The notes beneath the pieces were generated by a model. The model saw nothing but the letters and a program-made list of their open reading frames with translations. It had not been told where the DNA came from and did no database searches. The position numbers and the translations under genes are program-made. Positions 1 through 6,982 of a stretch of DNA of 7,767 nucleotides are shown piece after piece; positions within the stretch are counted from its first letter, which is position 1, and every line of letters begins with the position of its first letter. The stretch lies in the NCBI GenBank assembly GCA_938004235.1, contig CALKWL010000327.1, forward strand, positions 1 to 7,767, written 5' to 3'. Origin of the DNA: an uncultured Gammaproteobacteria bacterium (GTDB lineage: Bacteria; Pseudomonadota; Gammaproteobacteria; Halothiobacillales; Halothiobacillaceae).

Positions 1-486
1 CGATCTCTGCCCTTTGCGCTGGAGGGACTACCCGAACCGGCGCAGGGCGGGCGCATTACCGTCTTTGACACGGTGTTCTCGATGGGTGTGATCTACCATC
101 GCCGCGACCCGCAGGAGCATCTGGCGCACTTACTGGAGTGCCTGCGCCCCGGCGGTCAATTGGTGCTGGAGAGTTTGGTGATTGAGGGCGGCGAGGACGA
201 TTGCCTGTATCCTGCCGACACCGAAACCAACCCCAGCGGGCGCTATGCCATGATGCGAAATGTTTGGAGCGTGCCTTCGGCGCAGATGCTCAAGCGTTGG
301 ATGCAACAGGCCGGATTAAACAACGTGCGCATTGTGGATGAAACACGCACCACGCTGGACGAGCAGCGCCAGACCGACTGGATGCGTTACGACTCCCTGG
401 CCGCCTTTCTGGATCCGCACGACCCGATGCGCACCGTCGAAGGTTATCCTGCGCCGCGTCGCGCTGTTTTAGTGGCCGAAAAATGA
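1..486 (+). CDS. cmoB: CmoB, tRNA wobble uridine-34 carboxymethyltransferase, C-terminal part (5' end outside window)
   Basis: The frame is open from the first base to a TGA at 484-486 and gives 161 residues, about half of the usual protein of roughly 320. CmoB transfers a carboxymethyl group from carboxy-S-adenosylmethionine (made by CmoA) to 5-hydroxyuridine at tRNA position 34, forming cmo5U in the cytoplasm. Family-specific stretches are visible: FDTVFSMGVIYHRR (fragment residues 22-35), the strand LVLESLVIEG, GRYAMMRNVW, FLDPHDP and the near-terminal TVEGYPAPRRAVL. From memory of the E. coli enzyme, the Tyr of the YHRR motif and the second Arg of PAPRRAVL correspond to residues that contact the carboxylate of the cofactor; both are present here. 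The N-terminal half and most of the methyltransferase nucleotide-binding core lie upstream of the window. The stop codon overlaps the gspH start by 4 bases, so the two genes are probably co-transcribed. Confidence 0.95.
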   Translation, partial: RSLPFALEGLPEPAQGGRITVFDTVFSMGVIYHRRDPQEHLAHLLECLRPGGQLVLESLVIEGGEDDCLYPADTETNPSGRYAMMRNVWSVPSAQMLKRWMQQAGLNNVRIVDETRTTLDEQRQTDWMRYDSLAAFLDPHDPMRTVEGYPAPRRAVLVAEK

Positions 487-1019
487 GCCCGCGCGGCTTT
501 ACGCTGATCGAAGTCATGGTGGTGATGGTCATCATCGCCATCCTGATTACAGCGGTGAGCCTGTCGCTCAAGGGCGACCGCGTGGGTGAGGCCTTGGGCG
601 AGGAGGCGCGGCGCTTGACGGCACTGCTGAATCTGGCGCGCGAAGAGGCCGTGATGCGTGACCGTGATCTTGGCCTGGTGCTGGCGAACGATGGCTATTT
701 TTTTGTGCAACACGACGAGGCCGTCAGCGAAGATGCCTCTGCCGCCGAATTTACGCGCCTGACGGATGACACGCTGTTTCGGGCGCGCACCCTGCCGCCC
801 GGCATGGTGCTGCGCTTTGAGACGCGCCAGAGCCCGGAACGTCGATCCACGTCCCTCGCCCCGGCGGAAGGAGCGCTTGCGCCGCGCGTGCTGGCGCTGG
901 CCAATGACATGCTCTGGCCGCAGGGCGTGTTGAACCTGAGCCACAGCGCGAGCGCAAATATCGAGCGGATTGCAATTGAACCGGATGGCGCGCGTTTGTT
1001 GCCGCAGGATACGCCATGA
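483..1019 (+). CDS. gspH: Type II secretion minor pseudopilin GspH
   Basis: This 178-residue protein begins with a short type IV prepilin leader, MSPRG, followed by FTLIEVMVVMVIIAI. The predicted prepilin peptidase (GspO/PilD) cut is between Gly5 and Phe6, and mature Glu at +5 is present. The hydrophobic helix covers about residues 6-25. The region at about 40-76 (EARRLTALLNLAREEA, then Gly-Leu and YFFV) is the characteristic GspH pattern, followed by a beta-rich globular part and a terminal IERIAIEPDG strand. GspH is a tip component of the pseudopilus in the inner membrane and periplasm. The start overlaps the cmoB stop (ATGA, 483-486) and no strong Shine-Dalgarno sequence precedes it, which suggests translation coupled to cmoB. 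It is first in a run of seven gsp genes. A FimT-like pilin is the main alternative, but the neighbours make GspH far more likely. Confidence 0.9.
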   Translation: MSPRGFTLIEVMVVMVIIAILITAVSLSLKGDRVGEALGEEARRLTALLNLAREEAVMRDRDLGLVLANDGYFFVQHDEAVSEDASAAEFTRLTDDTLFRARTLPPGMVLRFETRQSPERRSTSLAPAEGALAPRVLALANDMLWPQGVLNLSHSASANIERIAIEPDGARLLPQDTP

Positions 1020-1396
1020 TGCGGCGCGACGCTGGATTTACCCTGATGGAAGTGCTGGTGGCGCTGGTAATTCTGGCGCTGGCGCTGGGCGCGCTGATCA
1101 AAACGGCGGGCGATCACGCGCTGCTGGTATCGGATCTGCAAACGCGCACCCAGGCCTTTGTGGTGGCGGAAAATCAGCTGCATCGCTTGCAGGCCAGCAA
1201 GCAGTGGCCCGAGGCCAGCGAGCAAAGCGACATGCTGGAGCAGGACGGGCGACGCTGGCAATGGCAGGCACGTTTTGAAAGCACGCCCGACCCGGATCTG
1301 AAACGCGTCATCATGGATGTGCGCCTGGCCGATGCGCCCGGCGACAATGGCGCGGTACAGGCGAGGGTGATCGGCTTTCTGGCGCGAACGTCATGA
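1016..1396 (+). CDS. gspI: Type II secretion minor pseudopilin GspI
   Basis: This protein has 126 residues, the usual size for GspI. The prepilin leader MMRRDAG is followed by FTLMEVLVALVILALALG, so the predicted cut is Gly7/Phe8 with Glu at mature +5. The family signature is clear: an AFVVAENQLHRLQ segment (residues 47-59), a WP pair (64-65), RWQWQARFEST (80-90) and DPDLKRVIMDV (92-102). GspI nucleates the quasi-helical pseudopilus tip together with GspJ and GspK and docks onto the major pilin. The start overlaps the gspH stop (ATGA, 1016-1019). AGGA lies six bases upstream of the first ATG; a second ATG follows at once (1019-1021), and starting there would remove only one residue. Confidence 0.93.
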   Translation: MMRRDAGFTLMEVLVALVILALALGALIKTAGDHALLVSDLQTRTQAFVVAENQLHRLQASKQWPEASEQSDMLEQDGRRWQWQARFESTPDPDLKRVIMDVRLADAPGDNGAVQARVIGFLARTS

Positions 1397-2076
1397 ACAG
1401 GCTGATACGCGGCTTTACCCTGCTTGAACTGCTGGTCGCCATGGCGATTTTTGCCCTTATCGGCGTGATGGCTTACGGCGGCCTGTCGGCCATGATTAAA
1501 AACTCGGAGGGTTCGCGCGAGGCGCGCGAGCAGCTTGCCGAGCTGCAACGCGGCTTGCGTGTGCTGGATGACGATTTAACCCTGCTGGTGAATCGCCCGG
1601 TGCGCGACGGCCTGGGCTCACCGCATCTGGCACTGATGAGCGGACGCGACGGCTCAACCCTGCTGGAATTCACGCGCAGCGCGCGAGTGCGTGAAGGCTT
1701 TGCGCCCGCGCCATTCTCACGGGTGCGCTACCGCTTGCAGGATGGCGCTCTTTTACGTGAGGAGTGGAATCCGCCGGATGCCGCGCAACTGGAGCCGGAT
1801 CAGATCATGACGCTTTGGCCCAAGGTCGCTTCGGCGGTGTTCCGCTTCCTGCGTGACGGCGAGGAAAGCGCCGCCTGGCCACCCTCGGATGGAAATACGG
1901 CGCTGCCACAAGCCGTGAGCATCCAGCTGAGATTCGAGGATGGGCGTGAAATGACCCAGGTGGTGGTGTTGCCGGATGCGGGTTCGGGCGATGCCATGAG
2001 CGTCGGCGGCTCCAATACGCCCGCCGGCGACGGCCAGAACGCGACGCCCGCCCCGTCGGATGAGGATCGCTCATGA
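1393..2076 (+). CDS. gspJ: Type II secretion minor pseudopilin GspJ
   Basis: This protein has 227 residues. The leader MNRLIRG is followed by FTLLELLVAMAIFALIG: cut at Gly7/Phe8, Glu at mature +5, and a membrane helix at about 8-26. GspJ features follow: QLAELQRGLRVLDDDLTLL (47-65), LEFTRSARVREG (91-102), a VRYRLQDGALLREEW strand pair (111-125) and LPQAVSIQLRFEDG (171-184). GspJ forms the I-J-K tip trimer that caps the periplasmic pseudopilus. The last 30 or so residues (about 196-227) are rich in Gly, Ser, Asp, Pro and Asn, look disordered, and extend past the usual final strand. The start overlaps the gspI stop (ATGA, 1393-1396), and the region before it has no good Shine-Dalgarno sequence, consistent with translational coupling. 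Confidence 0.92.
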   Translation: MNRLIRGFTLLELLVAMAIFALIGVMAYGGLSAMIKNSEGSREAREQLAELQRGLRVLDDDLTLLVNRPVRDGLGSPHLALMSGRDGSTLLEFTRSARVREGFAPAPFSRVRYRLQDGALLREEWNPPDAAQLEPDQIMTLWPKVASAVFRFLRDGEESAAWPPSDGNTALPQAVSIQLRFEDGREMTQVVVLPDAGSGDAMSVGGSNTPAGDGQNATPAPSDEDRS

Positions 2077-2996
2077 ACAGGCGGCAACAGTCCGGCATTG
2101 CGCTGATTACCGCCCTACTGGTGCTGGCGCTGGCGGTGGTGCTGGCGGCTGCGTTGGCGCAGGATAGCGCCATGAGCCTGCGCCGCACGGAAAATCTGCT
2201 GCATCACGCCCAGGCCAAAATGTATTTGCAAGGCGCGGAGGACTGGGCGCGGGTGGTGCTCAAACGCGACAAGCGCGATATCGACCATCTCGGCGAGGCC
2301 TGGGCTCTGCCCCTGCCCGCCGTGCCGGTGGAGGGCGGGGAAATCAGCGGACGCCTGATTGATTTGCAAGGTCGCTTCAACCTGAATGCATTGGTCAAGA
2401 GCGATAACACCCTCGATCCGATCGTGCAGCAGCGCTTAAGCTGCATTCTGCGCAAGGCAGGCAATGAAACGCCGGAGGCAGCGCTGGATGCACTGGCCGA
2501 TTGGCAGGATGCGGATAGCGAAGTGCGCCCGCAGGGCGCCGAAGACGAGGTCTACCGTTCGCGCGACCCAGCCTACCGCGCGGGCAATCAGCCCGTGCAA
2601 GCCGCACGGGAGCTGAGCTTGATTCAGGGCTTTGACACAGAACAGGTGCGCGCCTTGCGCCCTTGGGTCGCAGCCCTGCCTGTGAGTGCGAACCTGAATC
2701 TGAATACCGCGCCGATTGAGGTTTTGAGCTGTCTGGACGAATCAGGCGATGCAGGGCTTTGGGAGGATTTCGTGCGCGATCGTGAAACCACGCCGCTCAA
2801 GGATGTAAACGAGCTTCTGGGAAAACCGCCGTTTGAAGGGCGGGTGAATACGCAAGGACTCGGCGTGAACAGCAAGGTCTTCCTGCTGGAAGCTGAGGCG
2901 CGCGTAGGCAAAACCCGTCTGCGTCGTTACAGTATGCTCTTGGTCGATGGACAGGGTCTGGTGCGGGTGTGGAGTCGTTTTCAGGAGAGTTTATAA
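2073..2996 (+). CDS. gspK: Type II secretion minor pseudopilin GspK
   Basis: This protein has 307 residues, as expected for the largest minor pseudopilin. The leader MNRRQQSG is followed by IALITALLVLALAVVLAAAL. The cut is Gly8/Ile9, and mature position +5 is Thr (Thr13) instead of Glu, which is normal for GspK as the topmost subunit. Hallmarks are DLQGRFNLNAL (98-107), the ADWQDADSE acidic stretch (142-150) followed by EDEVYRSRDPAYRAGNQP (157-174), ELSLIQG (180-186) and LNLNTAPIEVL (208-218). The last is the conserved helix-hairpin-type alpha domain that caps the pseudopilus. Only two cysteines are present, Cys124 and Cys220, which could form a disulfide in the periplasm (inference). The start overlaps the gspJ stop (ATGA, 2073-2076) with a good GAGGA six bases upstream. 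Confidence 0.95.
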   Translation: MNRRQQSGIALITALLVLALAVVLAAALAQDSAMSLRRTENLLHHAQAKMYLQGAEDWARVVLKRDKRDIDHLGEAWALPLPAVPVEGGEISGRLIDLQGRFNLNALVKSDNTLDPIVQQRLSCILRKAGNETPEAALDALADWQDADSEVRPQGAEDEVYRSRDPAYRAGNQPVQAARELSLIQGFDTEQVRALRPWVAALPVSANLNLNTAPIEVLSCLDESGDAGLWEDFVRDRETTPLKDVNELLGKPPFEGRVNTQGLGVNSKVFLLEAEARVGKTRLRRYSMLLVDGQGLVRVWSRFQESL

Positions 2997-3000
2997 GCCG

Positions 3001-4221
3001 ATGGACGTTTTAACGCTGCGCCCGCTGCACGATGCGAGCTGGGCATGGGTGCTGCAAACGGCGCACGAAACCGCCTCGGCGGAAGGGTTGCTTGCCGATA
3101 TGCCGCGCGTCGCTGCCGGGGGGCGCGTGCGCCTGCTGCTGCCCGGCGACTGGGTGACGCATACCGAGACGACGATCAGCGCCAAGAGCCCGCGCCTGAT
3201 TGCGCAGGCGCTACCGTTTGCACTGGAGGAGTCGCTTGCCGAAGAAATCGAACAACTGCGTATCGCCCACGGCGCACGCAGCGCAGACGGCAAGGTGCAG
3301 GCGCGGGTGGTCAATCGGGCGCGGCTCGACGCCCTGCTGGCGACATTGGCCGCGCAAGGTATCGAGCCGGATGCCGTGTACAGCGAGTTGGACGCCATCC
3401 CCAGACCGCCGGAAGGCTGGGTGATCCTGCCCTTACCGGAGGCTCTGCTCATGCGCTCAGCCGGTGAGTCCATGTGCCTGGATGACGCGTGGCTGCCTGA
3501 GGTGTTTGGCTTTGAAACCGCGGTGCACGTCATCGATGCGCCAGGGGTAGAGGCCGTGCTGGCGCATTGCCCGCCTGGGTGCTTGCTGACGCGCGAACCG
3601 GCTCCGCAAGGGGCATGGATGTGGCTGCACCAGCATCTGCGCGAGACAGAGGCCATTGATTTTCTTGGTGGAAAAGGAGGCGGTCGGGCATGGGACGCCG
3701 CCCTGCGCCCCTGGGCGGTTCCGGCGGCATTGGCTGCAAGCGTGCTGGCGGCGCAACTCGGCTTGATGCTGCTTGAGACCTATCAGCTCAAGACGCGCAC
3801 CCAGTCCATGCAGGCTGAGCTTGCACGCGTCGCGCGCGAAGCCGCGCCGGAGGTCAAACGCTGGGTCAACCCCCTGGTACAGCTGCGACAATTGGCCAAA
3901 GGTTCCGGGGGCGCACAGACCGAGCAGGGCTTGCTGCCCTTGCTGGCAGCGCTCTCCCCGGCGCTGGAGGCGCAACCTGCGGCCAAGCTGAGCGATTTGC
4001 GCTACCAGTCAGGCCAGCTATCCGGCATGAGCGTTCGTGCGGCGGGCAAGACGGCGGGCGGCACGCTGGAGGCGCGACTTGAAGCGCCAGACGCCGCCGC
4101 CCTGGACGCGGTCAACGCGGCACTGAAATCCCGCCCCGGCATGCAAGCCGAGTTGAGCGGCTTACGTGCGGAAAGCGGGCGTGCTGAGGCGCGCTTGCGC
4201 CTCAAGGAGAGCGGCGGATGA
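3001..4221 (+). CDS. gspL: Type II secretion inner-membrane platform protein GspL
   Basis: Starting at 3001 gives 406 residues, the usual GspL length. The frame is open further upstream to an ATG at 2947, but that would add 18 non-GspL-like residues and overlap gspK by 50 bases; an AGGAG at 2983-2987 lies 13 bases before 3001. The cytoplasmic part (about 1-235) is the actin-like fold that binds the ATPase GspE, with RVRLLLPGDWV (42-52), the typical ALPFALEESLAEEIEQL segment (70-86) and AIDFLGGK (218-225). One membrane helix follows at about 238-259, then a likely coiled coil (260-280). A periplasmic ferredoxin-like domain at about 325-403 would pair with GspM. This is the only junction in the run without an ATGA overlap: a 4-base gap separates it from the gspK stop. 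Its TGA overlaps the gspM start. Confidence 0.92.
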   Translation: MDVLTLRPLHDASWAWVLQTAHETASAEGLLADMPRVAAGGRVRLLLPGDWVTHTETTISAKSPRLIAQALPFALEESLAEEIEQLRIAHGARSADGKVQARVVNRARLDALLATLAAQGIEPDAVYSELDAIPRPPEGWVILPLPEALLMRSAGESMCLDDAWLPEVFGFETAVHVIDAPGVEAVLAHCPPGCLLTREPAPQGAWMWLHQHLRETEAIDFLGGKGGGRAWDAALRPWAVPAALAASVLAAQLGLMLLETYQLKTRTQSMQAELARVAREAAPEVKRWVNPLVQLRQLAKGSGGAQTEQGLLPLLAALSPALEAQPAAKLSDLRYQSGQLSGMSVRAAGKTAGGTLEARLEAPDAAALDAVNAALKSRPGMQAELSGLRAESGRAEARLRLKESGG

Positions 4222-4739
4222 GCATCAATGCAGGTGCGAATGTATTCGCACAGATCAATCAGCGCTGGAGTGCGCTCAACGCCCGCGACCAGCGTACCGT
4301 ATTGATCGGCATCGCCCTGGCACTGCCCTTGCTTGGGTATCTGGCCGTCTGGCAGCCGATCAGCTCATCTCTGCACAAGGCGCGTCAACTTGAGCGTGCG
4401 GCGGCGGAGCAGCTGCATGAGGCGCAGCAGCTTGCACAGCAACTGCGTGCACGTCCGGCAACAGGCGCGGGAACGCCGCGCAGCGAACGCCTCGCCCCCT
4501 TGCCTGCGCTCGAACAGGCGGCGCGTGAGTTTGCGCTCGCCGAGGCGCTGAAACGTCGCGAAGTCGAAAGCGACCAAGGGCTTCGCGTGGTGTTTGAGGG
4601 CGCACCGGCGGAAGCCCTGTTGCGAATGCTGGAGTCATTGGCGCTGAAACATGGCTTGCAGGTCATCGCAGCGCAGATTGACCCGGTAAGCCCGGGACGG
4701 GTGAATGCGCAAATCACGCTGAAAAGCACAGCGCCATGA
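4218..4739 (+). CDS. gspM: Type II secretion inner-membrane platform protein GspM
   Basis: This protein has 173 residues. A short cytoplasmic N-terminus contains the family pattern W-SALNARDQR (17-26), followed by a single membrane helix at about 27-45 ending in VWQPI. A Gln/Ala/Leu-rich segment at about 48-80 should form a coiled coil. A periplasmic ferredoxin-like domain occupies about 97-171, including the RVVFEGAPAEALLRMLESLA strand-helix (123-142) and VNAQITLKS at the end. GspM stabilises GspL and contributes to the assembly platform around GspE/GspF. The start overlaps the gspL stop (ATGA, 4218-4221) with AAGGAG eight bases upstream. Sequence conservation in this family is low, so the call rests on architecture, size and position directly after gspL. 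Confidence 0.9.
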   Translation: MSINAGANVFAQINQRWSALNARDQRTVLIGIALALPLLGYLAVWQPISSSLHKARQLERAAAEQLHEAQQLAQQLRARPATGAGTPRSERLAPLPALEQAAREFALAEALKRREVESDQGLRVVFEGAPAEALLRMLESLALKHGLQVIAAQIDPVSPGRVNAQITLKSTAP

Positions 4740-5497
4740 CGGCACGGCGCATCGGATCGGCGCTGGCCTGGGTCGGGTTTGCGCTGGGAACCTATCTGCT
4801 GGCGCTGCTGGCGACCCTTCCCGCCGCCCAGATTGCGGGCTGGCTCAAGCTGCCGCTGGCGCAGGTGCAGGGCAGCGTGTGGCAGGGTTCGGCGCAGTTG
4901 CGCTTGCCCCAGGTTCAGCTTGAAAACGTAAGCTGGCGTGTAGGACTTGGTGCGCCGTGGTCGACTCCTCTGCTGGCTGATGTCACGGTACAGGATGACA
5001 GCCTGAAGGCGCAAAGCACGGTCGGGCTGTCATGGAATGGAACCATCACCCTGCGTGCCACGCAGGCGGATGTGCGTCTGAACCACCCGCTGTTGGCACA
5101 AGCTCTACCGGTGCCGCTGGAGGGCACCGCGCACTTTGCGCTGGCATCCGCGCAGTGGTCACAGGGTTTGCGCCAGGCCGAGGCGGTGCAGCTCGATGTG
5201 GACGGGCTGAGCCTGATGATGGGCGAGCCGCTGGTGCTCGGTTCATTCAGCGCGCAGGGCGAGGTGCGTGATGGCCAACTCAAGGCCAACCTGCGCGACA
5301 CCGCCGCCGCCATCGCGCTGCAAGGCGAGATTCAGGGGGATGCCGCCAGCGGCGTGAGCCTGAAGGCGCGCGCCGAAGCCAAGGCGGATGCCCCTGCAGC
5401 TTTGCGGGATACCTTAAGCCTGTTGCCCACTGCGCCTGGGGGAGGCGTATTGCTGCAAACGCGCGCGCCTGCACCTTGGTTGGCCAAGGCTCAATAA
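4736..5497 (+). CDS. gspN: Type II secretion protein GspN
   Basis: This protein has 253 residues, the usual length of GspN. An N-terminal membrane helix (about 12-31) is followed by the typical LPLAQVQGSVWQGSAQL block (39-55; family pattern V-x-G-x-x-W-x-G) and a repetitive beta-rich periplasmic region carrying ENVSWRVGLG (63-72). GspN is an accessory inner-membrane protein found in only some type II systems, and its exact job is poorly defined. The start overlaps the gspM stop (ATGA, 4736-4739). The TAA at 5495-5497 lies inside the 3' end of the oppositely oriented gene, giving a 7-base tail-to-tail overlap. It is the last gene of this gsp run; no secretin gene follows. Confidence 0.9.
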   Translation: MTARRIGSALAWVGFALGTYLLALLATLPAAQIAGWLKLPLAQVQGSVWQGSAQLRLPQVQLENVSWRVGLGAPWSTPLLADVTVQDDSLKAQSTVGLSWNGTITLRATQADVRLNHPLLAQALPVPLEGTAHFALASAQWSQGLRQAEAVQLDVDGLSLMMGEPLVLGSFSAQGEVRDGQLKANLRDTAAAIALQGEIQGDAASGVSLKARAEAKADAPAALRDTLSLLPTAPGGGVLLQTRAPAPWLAKAQ

Positions 5498-5520
5498 CTG
5501 ACCCGTACCCGATAGGTCAG
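5474..5520. other. Two adjacent short stem-loops at the gspN / DUF4139 convergent junction
   Basis: CCTTGG (5474-5479) and CCAAGG (5484-5489) are perfect complements around a 4-base loop, inside the last codons of gspN. CTGACC (5498-5503) and GGTCAG (5515-5520) are perfect complements around an 11-base loop, directly after the gspN stop and inside the last codons of the opposite gene. Neither has a following U-run on the plus strand. On the minus strand the second is followed by TTATT. They could act as weak terminators or mRNA 3'-end structures for both convergent transcripts, but 6-bp stems may also occur by chance. Confidence 0.3.
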
Positions 5521-6954
5521 CGTCGCCTGCCCTTCGGCGGGAACCTTGATCTGCCATTCCGCTGTACCTGCCGCCGCTTTCTGATGTGGTTCTGACTCGC
5601 TGACCATGGTCCAGTCGCCCGGCATGGGCTCACGCACAGTGACGCTGACGGCTTCGGTTTTGGCGTTTTTCAGCACGATTTCATACGCCGATTCGAACGT
5701 GTAGTTGTAGCGCCCGCTACCTGCAATCTTCTGAAAATCGGTCTGTTTTTTGTCGGCGGTGACATCAAATGCCTCGCCGAGTTTCAGGCGCACGGTTTCA
5801 TTCTTGGGCGTGTGGTCAATGCGGTCTTCGCCAATGAATTGCGCATTGCCCGCGCTGTCCTTCTTGTATACGCGCACCACACCCTTGGGCAGAGGCAGGC
5901 CGAGTTTGTTGTCGGTGCTGTTCTTGAATTCGACGAATACACCAACCTTGAGTTTTTGCCCCAGCTCACCGTGTTGTCCGCGATAGTAGTAATCCGCGCC
6001 TTGCAGCAAAAATTCCTTGCGCACCGGTACGCCGCTGGCTGAGAGCAAGGCTACCTGCTTGGTCTGGTTTTCCGCCAGCGTGGTCGGGCGCGGCAGCGTG
6101 TAGAGGTGATATTCGAACAGAGATTCCTGCTGCATTTCGGCGGCACCTGCCAGATCCTGCATCTTGGCCATCACAGCACGCGGGGCGGGAGCGGGCAGGT
6201 CGCGCACGCGGTTCACGTCGCCTGCCACCAGTTGCAGTCTGGCATTCGGATAGGCAGCACCGCTCTGGTTGGTGAGCGTGACCCAGCCGTTCAGGTCGAG
6301 CGCGGCATCCGTGGCGTTGAGTTCGGCCACGTAATCGGCACGCCAGCTCAGTCCGCCGCTCAGATAGGACAGTTCTAGCTCCTGTGCGCCCGCCGTCGGA
6401 TTGATAAGCGAAATCACCAGGGTTGGCTTGTCGCGCAGGCTGTCGGGCACGCCAGCAAAAGCCAGTCGCCCCGGCACGCCGGTTTCAACGCGATCGGCGA
6501 ATTTCAACACCACGCCGTTGTTAGTGGCGAGCACGGTGGCGGTCTCGCTGCTTTCCATGCCGGTGGTGGGGTGGGTGCGAATCACGCGTACTTCCTGCCC
6601 CAGATATTTTTCCAGCAGTTTTTGCGGGGTGAGCAAGTCAAAATCGAAATTCTGTTCCAGCAGGCGAAAGCCCGCCGGGTTGGAGAGGTTGCGCAGTTGC
6701 GCGGTTTCCGGGCGCATTTTGGCCGAGACTTCGCGCCAGGCCAGATGATTGAGCTCCTTGGCGAGCGTGACGCGGCGCGCGTCTTTAATCAAGGCGAGGT
6801 TGTCGTTGTAAATGGTCACCGCCACGCTCTGCTGATCGGCCAGCGTGCTCACGACTTCATCGCGCGGTGCGGCCTGGGCAAGCGAGCCGCACGCAAACAG
6901 ACTCACAACGGCGATCAGGCGGATTGATGGCGTAGTACGCAAGACATGCGGCAT
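5491..6954 (-). CDS. Exported DUF4139 domain-containing protein of unknown function
   Basis: The product is about 487 residues from the ATG at 6954. An in-frame ATG at 6963 would add three residues, but the GAGGA motif sits only two bases from it and eight bases from the 6954 start, so I prefer 6954. The N-terminus (residues numbered from 6963) has an arginine-containing n-region, a hydrophobic stretch LIAVVSLFACGSL (16-28) and a likely signal peptidase I site after AQA (29-31). The body matches what I recall of the DUF4139 family: a beta-rich first part, YLSGGLSWRADYVAEL (200-215), GWVTLTNQSG (226-235), LQLVAGDVN (243-251), LFEYHLYTLPRPTTL (282-296), VTVREPMPGDW (441-451) and a terminal TLTYRVRVSY. 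Such proteins are periplasmic or surface proteins of unknown role; some family members also have an N-terminal DUF4140 region. LFAC could loosely be read as a lipobox, but Phe at -2 is poor. The gene is convergent with gspN and divergent from dksA. Confidence 0.85.
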   Translation of the reverse strand: MPHVLRTTPSIRLIAVVSLFACGSLAQAAPRDEVVSTLADQQSVAVTIYNDNLALIKDARRVTLAKELNHLAWREVSAKMRPETAQLRNLSNPAGFRLLEQNFDFDLLTPQKLLEKYLGQEVRVIRTHPTTGMESSETATVLATNNGVVLKFADRVETGVPGRLAFAGVPDSLRDKPTLVISLINPTAGAQELELSYLSGGLSWRADYVAELNATDAALDLNGWVTLTNQSGAAYPNARLQLVAGDVNRVRDLPAPAPRAVMAKMQDLAGAAEMQQESLFEYHLYTLPRPTTLAENQTKQVALLSASGVPVRKEFLLQGADYYYRGQHGELGQKLKVGVFVEFKNSTDNKLGLPLPKGVVRVYKKDSAGNAQFIGEDRIDHTPKNETVRLKLGEAFDVTADKKQTDFQKIAGSGRYNYTFESAYEIVLKNAKTEAVSVTVREPMPGDWTMVSESEPHQKAAAGTAEWQIKVPAEGQATLTYRVRVSY

Positions 6955-6982
6955 GGGAGTCATCCTCAGGTAAATTGTGCAG

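Noticed and set aside
444..944. Minus-strand open frame of 166 codons antisense to the end of cmoB and gspH
   Set aside because: Its His/Arg/Gln-rich product with a His run reflects the complement of valine/methionine codons in the GspH pilin helix; no domain.
2947..3000. Upstream ATG for gspL that would add 18 residues
   Set aside because: The added residues are unlike a GspL N-terminus and overlap gspK by 50 bases; starting at 3001 gives the normal GspL beginning and length.
3457..3975. Long minus-strand open frame of 172 codons antisense to gspL
   Set aside because: It lies fully opposite a conserved gene with clear domain structure; its composition is that of an antisense shadow.
6879..6890. 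LFAC as a lipoprotein signal (lipobox) in the DUF4139 protein
   Set aside because: Phe at -2 is atypical, and a better signal peptidase I site (AQA before Ala-Pro) follows six residues later; kept only as an alternative.
6571..6927. Plus-strand open frame of 118 codons opposite the DUF4139 gene
   Set aside because: It is antisense to a conserved coding region, with no recognisable protein family.
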